A DNA stretch of 11,515 nucleotides from an uncultured Ruminococcus sp. Its GTDB lineage: Bacteria; Bacillota; Clostridia; Oscillospirales; Acutalibacteraceae. A program made the position numbers and the translations under genes. Below the pieces are notes generated by a model. That model was not told the DNA's origin. It did no database searches and was given only the letters and a program-made list of their open reading frames with translations. The stretch's first letter is position 1, and every line of letters begins with the position of its first letter. This document shows positions 1 through 6,281 of the stretch, piece after piece. The stretch lies in the NCBI GenBank assembly GCA_902783815.1, contig CACZSM010000106.1:1-11515 (forward strand), given 5' to 3'.

Positions 1-1179
1 AACCTCTTCAAATGTCCATGAAAGTCTCTGGCTGTTCTGTGACATTTCAAGAGCAGATGTAGCAACGCCGCCTGCGTTTGCAGCCTTGCCAGGTACGAAC
101 AGTACGCCTGCATCCTGGAACATCTTTGTAGCCTCCAGTGTAGTAGGCATATTTGCGCCTTCGCAAACTGCTGTTACCTTATTGTTGATAAGGTTCTGAG
201 CAGCCTCAACATCAAGCTCATTCTGTGTAGCACACGGAAGCGCAACATCACAAGGAATTGTCCACATGAACTTGCCCTCTGTATATTGAGCGTTCGGACG
301 ATACTTTGTATATTCTGAAAGTCTTGCTCTCTTGACTTCCTTGATCTCCTTTACAGCTTCAACATCAATGCCTTCTGCATCGTAGATCCAGCCTGTTGAA
401 TCAGCGAGTGTTACGACCTTTGCGCCGAGCTGCTGAGCCTTCTGAGTAGCGTAGATAGCAACATTGCCTGCGCCGCTTACGCATACTGTCTTGCCGCTGA
501 GATCTGTGCCGTGATCCTTAAGAAGCTCCTGAGTGATATAGAGCAGACCGTAGCCTGTAGCCTCTGTACGGGCAAGTGAGCCGCCGTAGGTAAGACCCTT
601 GCCTGTAAGAACGCCCTCATAGCAGTTCTTGAGTCTCTTGTACTGACCGAAGAGATATCCGATCTCTCTTGCGCCTGTTCCGATATCGCCTGCCGGTACA
701 TCAGTATCAGCGCCGATATGTCTGAAAAGCTCTGTCATGAAGCTCTGGCAGAAAGCCATTACTTCTCTGTCGCTCTTGCCCTTCGGGTCGAAGTCAGAGC
801 CGCCCTTGCCGCCGCCGATCGGAAGACCTGTAAGGCTGTTCTTGAAGATCTGCTCAAATCCGAGGAACTTGATGATGCCCAGATTTACTGAAGGATGCAG
901 ACGAAGTCCACCCTTATACGGACCAATAGCACTGTTGAACTGGATTCTGAAGCCTCTGTTTACCTGTACATTGCCGTTGTCATCTACCCACGGAACTCTG
1001 AACATGAGCTGTCTTTCAGGCTCGGTTATTCTTTCGAGGATAGCCTCGCTCTGATACTTCGGGTTAGCCTCGATGACCGGCTCGATGGATTCAAGGACTT
1101 CCTTGACTGCCTGTACGAACTCAGGCTGAGAGGGGTTTTTTGCGATGACTTTTTCAAGTACTTCACTTACATATGACAT
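1..1179 (-). CDS. gdhA: Glutamate dehydrogenase, hexameric class I (3' end beyond window)
   Basis: Reversibly aminates 2-oxoglutarate to glutamate in the cytoplasm, an entry point for ammonia. The 393 visible residues start at the ATG on the complement of 1177-1179, with an AAGGAG ribosome site at 1189-1194; roughly 50 C-terminal residues lie outside. The catalytic set known from Clostridium symbiosum GDH falls at the same numbers: K89 (GPYKG), K113, K125 (GGGKGG), D165 (PAGDIG) and S380. The Rossmann domain begins near residue 230 (VSGAGNVA). The segment after its second strand reads LADSTG (258-263), which resembles NADP-dependent bacterial enzymes more than the NAD-specific C. symbiosum one; NADP use is therefore an inference. 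It is transcribed divergently from the purine operon. Family identity is near certain; coenzyme choice is not. Confidence 0.97.
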   Translation of the reverse strand, partial: MSYVSEVLEKVIAKNPSQPEFVQAVKEVLESIEPVIEANPKYQSEAILERITEPERQLMFRVPWVDDNGNVQVNRGFRIQFNSAIGPYKGGLRLHPSVNLGIIKFLGFEQIFKNSLTGLPIGGGKGGSDFDPKGKSDREVMAFCQSFMTELFRHIGADTDVPAGDIGTGAREIGYLFGQYKRLKNCYEGVLTGKGLTYGGSLARTEATGYGLLYITQELLKDHGTDLSGKTVCVSGAGNVAIYATQKAQQLGAKVVTLADSTGWIYDAEGIDVEAVKEIKEVKRARLSEYTKYRPNAQYTEGKFMWTIPCDVALPCATQNELDVEAAQNLINNKVTAVCEGANMPTTLEATKMFQDAGVLFVPGKAANAGGVATSALEMSQNSQRLSWTFEEV

Positions 1180-1223
1180 TTCTTAGCACTCCTTTTAAAA
1201 TATTACCAATAAAAATTCGCTGC

Positions 1224-1242
1224 TCAGACCTCTGATGTCTGA
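1224..1242 (-). promoter_or_regulatory. Inverted repeat at the start of the gdhA leader
   Basis: TCAGAC (1224-1229) and GTCTGA (1237-1242) form a 6-bp inverted repeat with a 7-nt loop. It lies within the first roughly 25 nt after the predicted gdhA start site, so it could be a 5' stabilising hairpin or an operator. There is no T-run after it on the transcribed strand, so it is not a terminator. Function unknown. Confidence 0.35.
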
Positions 1243-1252
1243 CACGAACATG

Positions 1253-1281
1253 ATTGTAACATATTTTTTTTATCATTTCAA
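1253..1281 (-). promoter_or_regulatory. gdhA promoter, sigma-A type
   Basis: On the minus strand TTGAAA (complement of 1276-1281) and TACAAT (complement of 1253-1258) are separated by exactly 17 bp, and the -10 is preceded by TGT, giving an extended TGn -10. The predicted transcript starts near 1246, leaving a leader of about 67 nt before the gdhA start codon. The match is seen in sequence; activity is inferred. Confidence 0.7.
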
Positions 1282-1316
1282 GTGTTTTTTTAAAATTTCT
1301 GAAAGTTTTTTTTGGG

Positions 1317-1401
1317 AACTTGCATTTCATTATCATGAAAGTAACGAATAATGCCGCAAACTGCACAAAAGATATCTGGAATTTGCAAGTTTCGGTACTT
1401 G
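1317..1401. repeat. Cluster of inverted repeats between gdhA and purC
   Basis: AACTTGCA (1317-1324) is inverted as TGCAAGTT (1384-1391). Between them is the short palindrome TTTCATTATCATGAAA (1325-1340; 6-bp arms, 4-bp centre). CAAGT (1386-1390) is also inverted as ACTTG at 1397-1401. The cluster lies upstream of the gdhA -35 and also upstream of the purC promoters, a position that suits regulator binding to a shared divergent region. No known PurR or nitrogen-regulator site is recognised. The stretch from 1282 to 1470 otherwise shows no convincing gene. Confidence 0.35.
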
Positions 1402-1472
1402 TGACTGCGAGAAATGACGGAAAAGTGAATAGGGACAGAAATTACAAAAAATATTGCAGTAAACTGTGAAAA

Positions 1473-1501
1473 GTGTCAAAAAATTATTTCGTTTGTATAA
1501 T
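1473..1501 (+). promoter_or_regulatory. Upstream promoter candidate of the purine operon
   Basis: GTGTCA (1473-1478) and a perfect TATAAT (1496-1501) are separated by 17 bp. The -35 is a weak 4-of-6 match. The predicted transcript would start near 1508, about 100 nt before purC. It lies 32 bp upstream of a second perfect -10 box, so the two may be alternative starts. Confidence 0.4.
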
Positions 1502-1504
1502 TGC

Positions 1505-1533
1505 TTGCTTAAATCCTGTAATGGTTGTATAAT
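1505..1533 (+). promoter_or_regulatory. Proximal promoter candidate of the purine operon
   Basis: TTGCTT (1505-1510) and TATAAT (1528-1533) are separated by 17 bp. The predicted start is near 1540, giving a leader of about 68 nt before purC. That is too short for a purine riboswitch with its expression platform, and no such aptamer is recognised. This is the best candidate driver of the seven-gene unit. Confidence 0.6.
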
Positions 1534-1608
1534 TTAAGTGTGTTTTTTATCGGCTCTTAGGGGCTGAGTAATATATTGTATGCTATTGTCTGAGAGGAGT
1601 AATTATCA

Positions 1609-2322
1609 ATGGAAAAAATGGAACAGCTTTATGAGGGTAAGGCAAAAAAGGTATTCGCAACTGAGGATCCTCAGCTTTGTATCGTTGAGTATAAGGACGA
1701 TGCAACAGCTTTTAATGGTCTGAAAAAGGGTACTATCACAGGCAAGGGCGTTGTGAATAACAGAATGTCCAACTTTATGTTCAGACTTCTTGAGGAAAAG
1801 GGTATAAAGACTCATTATGTTGAAGAACTTAACGACAGGGATACAGTCGTAAAGAAAGTAAAAATAGTTCCGCTTGAGGTCATCATCAGAAATAAGGCGG
1901 CTGGCTCTATGGCAAAGCGCCTCGGTCTTGAAGAGGGTACTGAGCTTAAAACTACTGTACTGGAATTCTCCTATAAGGATGATGCGCTCGGCGATCCGCT
2001 TATCAATTCTTATCACGCTGTGGCTATCGGCGCCGCTACATGGGAGGATATAGATAAGATAAGCAAAATGGCTCTCGATGTCAATAAGTATATGGTTGAG
2101 TTCTTTGCAAGCGTTGGCGTAGAACTTATCGACTTCAAACTCGAATTCGGTAAAACAGCTGACGGCGAGATCGTGCTTGCTGATGAGATCAGCCCCGATA
2201 CCTGCCGCTTCTGGGATATAAAGACCCATGAAAAACTGGATAAGGATCGTTTCCGCAGAGATCTCGGCGGAGTTGAAGAAGCCTATGCGGAAATGATGAG
2301 ACGCATCGGTCTTGGCAAATAA
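1609..2322 (+). CDS. purC: Phosphoribosylaminoimidazole-succinocarboxamide synthase (SAICAR synthetase)
   Basis: ATP-dependent condensation of CAIR with aspartate to SAICAR in de novo purine synthesis. The protein has 237 residues, the usual bacterial length for a single-domain enzyme. The N-terminal YEGKAKK (8-14) forms the nucleotide-binding strand and loop. LIDFKLEFG (173-181) and DEISPDTCRFWD (192-203) are the family signatures near the ATP/Mg and substrate site. The ATG at 1609 follows AGGAG (1595-1599) by 9 nt; a second ATG at 1618 is too far from that site. It is the first gene of the operon, and its product is processed by PurB two genes downstream. A 138-bp spacer separates it from purF, the longest gap in the operon. 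Confidence 0.98.
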   Translation: MEKMEQLYEGKAKKVFATEDPQLCIVEYKDDATAFNGLKKGTITGKGVVNNRMSNFMFRLLEEKGIKTHYVEELNDRDTVVKKVKIVPLEVIIRNKAAGSMAKRLGLEEGTELKTTVLEFSYKDDALGDPLINSYHAVAIGAATWEDIDKISKMALDVNKYMVEFFASVGVELIDFKLEFGKTADGEIVLADEISPDTCRFWDIKTHEKLDKDRFRRDLGGVEEAYAEMMRRIGLGK

Positions 2323-2408
2323 GTCCGCGGCGCGGCGGAAGTTGACGGCAATGAAGGTCAGGAGCAGTGTGCAGTAAGCATTGATCTGTCCGGCGTTTTT
2401 GCGGAATG
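2323..2408. repeat. Two related GC-rich inverted repeats in the purC-purF spacer
   Basis: Directly after the purC stop, TCCGC (2324-2328) pairs with GCGGA (2335-2339). About 60 bp later TCCG (2389-2392) pairs with CGGA (2402-2405). Both units begin GTCCG and end GCGGAA. Neither is followed by a T-run, so they are not simple terminators. They could be RNA processing or stability elements, or decayed repeat copies. No gene is seen in the spacer. Confidence 0.3.
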
Positions 2409-2447
2409 ATGCGCTGAAACATAGCTCTTAACACTTCACACTATTTC

Positions 2448-2455
2448 AGGGGTGA
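2448..2455 (+). promoter_or_regulatory. Ribosome binding site that decides the purF start
   Basis: AGGGGTGA (2448-2455) is a good anti-Shine-Dalgarno match. It lies 5 nt before the TTG at 2461 but overlaps the in-frame GTG at 2452, which therefore cannot use it. TTG at 2461 is the preferred start. Confidence 0.6.
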
Positions 2456-2460
2456 ATTTT

Positions 2461-3963
2461 TTGGATATCGGTTCACAGGAATTTTTTTCCGAGGAACTGC
2501 ATGAGGAATGTGGTGTATTCGGAATATACGGCGGAGATACCTCCGCGCCGGCTTATGCCTGCTATAACGGACTTCTGGCTCTGCAGCACAGAGGTCAGGA
2601 AAGCTGCGGCATCGCAGTAAATGACAGGGGAGTAGTGTCCGGCTATAAAAATATGGGACTTGTCAGCGAGGTATTTAATAACGAAATACTGGATTCCCTT
2701 AAGGGTCAGATGGCAATAGCTCATGTCAGATATTCTACTGCAGGCGGCAGTGTGCGTGAAAACTCACAGCCGCTTGTTATGCGTTATGTGAAGGGTACTC
2801 TTGCTATCGCACATAACGGTAATCTGACAAATGCCTATGAGGTCAGAAAAGAACTTGAAAGACGAGGCGCTATCTTCCAGACTACTATAGATTCGGAGGC
2901 TATAGCTTATCTTGTCGCAAGAGAAAGAATTAAGGCGGCTTCCGTTGAAGAGGCTGTCGAGAAAACTATGGCTCAGATAGAAGGAGCGTATTCACTGCTC
3001 GTTATGAGTCCGAAAAAGCTCATCGCGGCAAGAGATCCTAATGGGTTCCGTCCGCTTTGTATGGGAAGGCTCGGAGACAGCATCGTGTTCGCTTCGGAAA
3101 CCTGTGCGCTTGCCGCCTGCGGAGCGGATTTCGTCAGAGATGTGATGCCCGGAGAAATAGTCGTTGCGGATGAGGACGGCGTTCACTCAATTATGACGCC
3201 ATTGGCTCAGACGGCTAAAAGATCACTCTGCGTGTTTGAATATATCTATTTCGCAAGAACAGACTCCGTTATAGACGGTATCAGCGTCTATGAATCCCGT
3301 AAGGAGGCAGGAAGAATACTTGCAAGAGAATTTCCGGTGGATGCGGATATTGTCATAGGCGTACCGGAATCCGGCATAGATGCAGCTATCGGCTACAGCG
3401 AGGAATCAGGTATTCCTTATGAAAAGGGTATCGTTAAAAACGGCTACATCGGAAGAACTTTTATCAAGCCTACTCAGAAGGAAAGAGCAAAAAGCGTCAG
3501 ACTTAAACTCAATCCGCTGGGGTCTGTCCTCAAGGATAAAAGAGTCGTCGTTATTGATGACTCCATCGTAAGAGGAACTACCTGCGACAGAATAGTAAGG
3601 ATGCTCAGGAGCGCCGGCGCAAAAGAAGTACATCTCAGAATAAGCTCTCCGCCTTTCATATGGCCCTGCTTCTACGGTACGGATATTCCAAGCCGTGATG
3701 AACTTATAGCCGTAAAGCATACCATAGATGAGATATGTGAGCTTACCGGCGCGGATTCACTGGGATTTCTGCCTGCGGATAAGCTGTGCGATATGGTCGG
3801 AGGATGCAGCGGCTTCTGCGATGCCTGCTTCTCGGGAAATTATCCCACAAGAATACCTGAAAAAATGCTTGCAGGCAAGGAAAGAGGCGGAGTGGATTTC
3901 GATAAGAAGCTCCCTGAGAAAAAGAAGGACGCCGCAGCCTGTATCGGTAAGGACGAAGGCTGA
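2461..3963 (+). CDS. purF: Amidophosphoribosyltransferase (glutamine PRPP amidotransferase)
   Basis: First committed step of purine synthesis: PRPP plus glutamine gives phosphoribosylamine. From the TTG start it has 500 residues (503 from GTG 2452). A 16-residue propeptide ends at EE before Cys17, the N-terminal nucleophile of the class II amidotransferase domain (ECGVFGIYGG). The C-terminal phosphoribosyltransferase domain carries the PRPP loop VVVIDDSIVRGTT (362-374). Cys257, Cys403, Cys453 and Cys456 match the four [4Fe-4S] ligands of Bacillus subtilis PurF; in mature numbering the last two are 437 and 440, as in Bacillus. This is the propeptide/Fe-S type, in which the cluster is oxygen sensitive, consistent with an anaerobe. 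The family is usually feedback inhibited by purine nucleotides. It ends 33 bp before purB. Confidence 0.97.
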   Translation: MDIGSQEFFSEELHEECGVFGIYGGDTSAPAYACYNGLLALQHRGQESCGIAVNDRGVVSGYKNMGLVSEVFNNEILDSLKGQMAIAHVRYSTAGGSVRENSQPLVMRYVKGTLAIAHNGNLTNAYEVRKELERRGAIFQTTIDSEAIAYLVARERIKAASVEEAVEKTMAQIEGAYSLLVMSPKKLIAARDPNGFRPLCMGRLGDSIVFASETCALAACGADFVRDVMPGEIVVADEDGVHSIMTPLAQTAKRSLCVFEYIYFARTDSVIDGISVYESRKEAGRILAREFPVDADIVIGVPESGIDAAIGYSEESGIPYEKGIVKNGYIGRTFIKPTQKERAKSVRLKLNPLGSVLKDKRVVVIDDSIVRGTTCDRIVRMLRSAGAKEVHLRISSPPFIWPCFYGTDIPSRDELIAVKHTIDEICELTGADSLGFLPADKLCDMVGGCSGFCDACFSGNYPTRIPEKMLAGKERGGVDFDKKLPEKKKDAAACIGKDEG

Positions 3964-3996
3964 CAGATAAAAACAGTCGTGATGAGGTAAAATTTT

Positions 3997-5430
3997 ATGC
4001 AGAAAAATACATATGAATCTCCGCTTTCATCAAGATATGCGGATAAGGAAATGAAATATATCTTCTCCCCTGATAAGAAATTCAGAACCTGGAGAAGACT
4101 CTGGATCGCTCTTGCAGAATCTGAAAAAGAACTTGGTCTTGATATCACGGATGAGCAGATCGAGGAATTGAAAGCTAATGCCGATAATATAAATTATGAG
4201 GTGGCTGAGGAAAGAGAAGCTCTTGTCCGTCATGATGTCATGTCCCATGTGTATGCCTATGGAGTACAGTGTCCGAAGGCAAAGGGTATCATCCATCTTG
4301 GGGCTACATCCTGCTATGTCGGTGATAATACCGATGTCATTATTATGACTGAGGCTCTGAAAATCGTTGAGAAAAAACTCGTAAGCGCTATAAGACTCCT
4401 TTCCGAGTTCGCAGAAAAGTATAAGTCCCTGCCGACACTCGCTTTTACACACTTTCAGCCGGCTCAGCCTACAACAGTCGGAAAAAGGGCTGCACTCTGG
4501 ATTCAGGATCTTCTTATGGATCTGGAGGATGTAAGATATGTCCTCGGCAGTATGAAGCTGCTCGGCTGTAAGGGTACTACGGGTACTCAGGCAAGCTTTC
4601 TCGAGCTTTTTGAGGGCGACCATGAGAAATGTAAAAAACTCGACAGGCTTATAGCAGAAAAAATGGGCTATAAGGACTGCTTCGCTGTCTCCGGACAGAC
4701 CTATTCAAGAAAACTGGACAGCAGAGTGCTTAATGTTCTTGCAGGAATAGCTCAGAGCGCTTCAAAATTCTCTAACGACATAAGACTCCTCCAGCATATG
4801 AAGGAAATAGAAGAACCGTTTGAGAAAAATCAGATAGGATCCTCTGCAATGGCGTATAAACGCAATCCTATGAGAAGTGAAAGAATGGCATCCCTGGCAA
4901 GATATGTTATGGCTGATGTTATGAACCCATATATTACTGCCGCGACTCAGTGGTTCGAGAGAACTCTTGATGACTCCGCAAATAAACGCCTCAGCGTTCC
5001 GGAGGCTTTCCTCGCTGTTGATGCGATCCTCAATCTTTATATGAATGTCAGCAATGGTCTTGTTGTGTATGACAAGGTTATAACGGCTCATCTGAAAAGA
5101 GAACTGCCTTTTATGGCAACTGAAAATATTATGATGGATGCCGTAAAACGCGGCGGCGACCGTCAGGATCTGCACGAGAGGATCAGAGAACATTCAATGG
5201 CGGCTTCACAGGTAATAAAACAGGATGGCGGCGAAAATGACCTTCTGAAAAGGATCGCGGCTGACCCTGCTTTCGGAGTAACACTGGAGGAACTGGAATC
5301 TATACTGCTTCCGGAAAAGTATGTCGGCAGAGCACCGCAGCAGACAGAGGATTTCCTGAATGAAACAGTAGCCGCAGCACTTGCGCCGTATTCGGATATG
5401 GAAACTGAAACAGCAGAAATAAATGTATGA
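3997..5430 (+). CDS. purB: Adenylosuccinate lyase
   Basis: Cleaves SAICAR to AICAR and adenylosuccinate to AMP, releasing fumarate each time. At 477 residues it is longer than the Bacillus-type enzyme (about 430). By recalled comparison it matches animal ADSL closely along its length: the N-terminal YESPLSSRYA, HLGATSCYVGDNTD, FTHFQPAQPTTVGKR, LFEGD, QWFERTLDDSANKR and ELPFMATENI all have counterparts. Probable catalytic residues are His79 or His84, His152 and Ser282/Ser283. The fumarase/aspartase superfamily signature reads GSSAMAYKRNPM (281-292), with Ala286 where Pro is usual. The ATG at 3997 follows GAGGT (3984-3988). It belongs to the animal-like subfamily that some Clostridia also carry. 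It lies between purF and the AIM24 gene. Confidence 0.97.
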   Translation: MQKNTYESPLSSRYADKEMKYIFSPDKKFRTWRRLWIALAESEKELGLDITDEQIEELKANADNINYEVAEEREALVRHDVMSHVYAYGVQCPKAKGIIHLGATSCYVGDNTDVIIMTEALKIVEKKLVSAIRLLSEFAEKYKSLPTLAFTHFQPAQPTTVGKRAALWIQDLLMDLEDVRYVLGSMKLLGCKGTTGTQASFLELFEGDHEKCKKLDRLIAEKMGYKDCFAVSGQTYSRKLDSRVLNVLAGIAQSASKFSNDIRLLQHMKEIEEPFEKNQIGSSAMAYKRNPMRSERMASLARYVMADVMNPYITAATQWFERTLDDSANKRLSVPEAFLAVDAILNLYMNVSNGLVVYDKVITAHLKRELPFMATENIMMDAVKRGGDRQDLHERIREHSMAASQVIKQDGGENDLLKRIAADPAFGVTLEELESILLPEKYVGRAPQQTEDFLNETVAAALAPYSDMETETAEINV

Positions 5431-5490
5431 TATTCTTGACATCTAAAGGGAACACCTGAAAGTAAATTACAGAAACGGAGGTTTTATTCT

Positions 5491-6249
5491 ATGATAAATA
5501 CAAATGTTTATAGCCAGACACAGGCAAGAAAGGTGATAAATCAGAACGGCTGCTTCACCGTTATCGAGTATCAGAAGGATCTGTCCGTAGTACCCGGAAC
5601 TGCTCAGACAGCTTACTTTATGTCTCAGATGGGCGTAAGAAAAAGACAGGTAATAGCGGCTCTCAATAATCAGGGCGTAATACTCCAGGCAGGCGCTATG
5701 CAGATAACTACCGGCAGTGTGGATATATCAACGAATGTAAAGGGTGCAGGCGACCTCCTTAAAAAGATCGTCAGCAGCAAGGTCACAAGTGAAAGCGCTA
5801 TCAAGCCAAGATACTTCGGTACCGGCTGCGTTATACTTGAACCGACATACAGATATATCCTCCTTGAGGATCTTGCAAAATGGAACGGCGCAATGACTAT
5901 TGAGGACGGTATGTTCCTTGCCTGCAATGATACCGTACAGATGCAGGTAACAGCAAGATCAAACTTTTCGTCAGCGGCTCTCGGCGGCGAGGGTATGTTC
6001 AATAATACTCTCTACGGAACCGGTATAGCTGTACTTGAAAGTCCTGTTCCGGCAGAAGAACTGCTTATCTTCGATCTCGATAACGATACTCTTAAGATCG
6101 ACGGAAATATGGCTATCGCATGGTCACAGAGCCTTAACTTTACTGTTGAAAAATCAACAAGATCACTTATCGGTTCGGCAGCTTCCGGAGAGGGTCTTGT
6201 CAATGTATATCGAGGAACAGGAAGGGTGCTTGTAGCGCCTGTTGCATAA
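5491..6249 (+). CDS. AIM24 family protein of unknown function
   Basis: A 252-residue protein of the AIM24 / TIGR00266 family, assigned by its Gly-rich beta pattern and the C-terminal RSLIGSAASGEGLVNVYRGTG. Family members have a TRAP-like beta fold. The yeast namesake is a mitochondrial inner-membrane protein, but bacterial roles are undefined. I see no signal peptide, membrane helix or catalytic motif, so it is probably cytoplasmic. A short motif with a GTG core recurs at 109-118 (FGTGCVILEP), 175-185 (YGTGIAVLESP) and 240-250 (YRGTGRVLVAP). The last two are each preceded by GEG(M/L)xN, suggesting internal duplication. GGAGGT (5477-5482) precedes the ATG by 8 nt. It lies 60 bp after purB and 32 bp before purA, so it is co-transcribed with purine genes. 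A role in purine metabolism is unproven. Confidence 0.85.
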   Translation: MINTNVYSQTQARKVINQNGCFTVIEYQKDLSVVPGTAQTAYFMSQMGVRKRQVIAALNNQGVILQAGAMQITTGSVDISTNVKGAGDLLKKIVSSKVTSESAIKPRYFGTGCVILEPTYRYILLEDLAKWNGAMTIEDGMFLACNDTVQMQVTARSNFSSAALGGEGMFNNTLYGTGIAVLESPVPAEELLIFDLDNDTLKIDGNMAIAWSQSLNFTVEKSTRSLIGSAASGEGLVNVYRGTGRVLVAPVA

Positions 6250-6281
6250 TAATATTATTTTACGAAAGAAGGTCAAATATA

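Noticed and set aside
1163..1366. A 67-codon minus-strand frame across the gdhA promoter
   Set aside because: It covers the gdhA promoter, leader and start in another frame, is Lys/Phe rich from AT-rich DNA, and has no recognisable product.
1534..1608. Purine or other riboswitch in the purC leader
   Set aside because: The leader is about 70-100 nt and shows no aptamer core or terminator/antiterminator pair that I recognise; only short stems are seen.
1606..2229. A 207-codon open frame on the minus strand opposite purC
   Set aside because: It mirrors purC, has no promoter or homology, and ends exactly at the purC start region.
2323..2409. Readthrough extension of purC or a small peptide gene in the purC-purF spacer
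   Set aside because: The in-frame extension is about 28 codons after a TAA with no family support, and short ATG frames there lack ribosome sites.
5436..5441. A perfect TTGACA after purB that could start a promoter for the AIM24 gene
   Set aside because: No acceptable -10 lies 16-18 bp downstream; the nearest AT-rich hexamer is at a 21-bp spacing.
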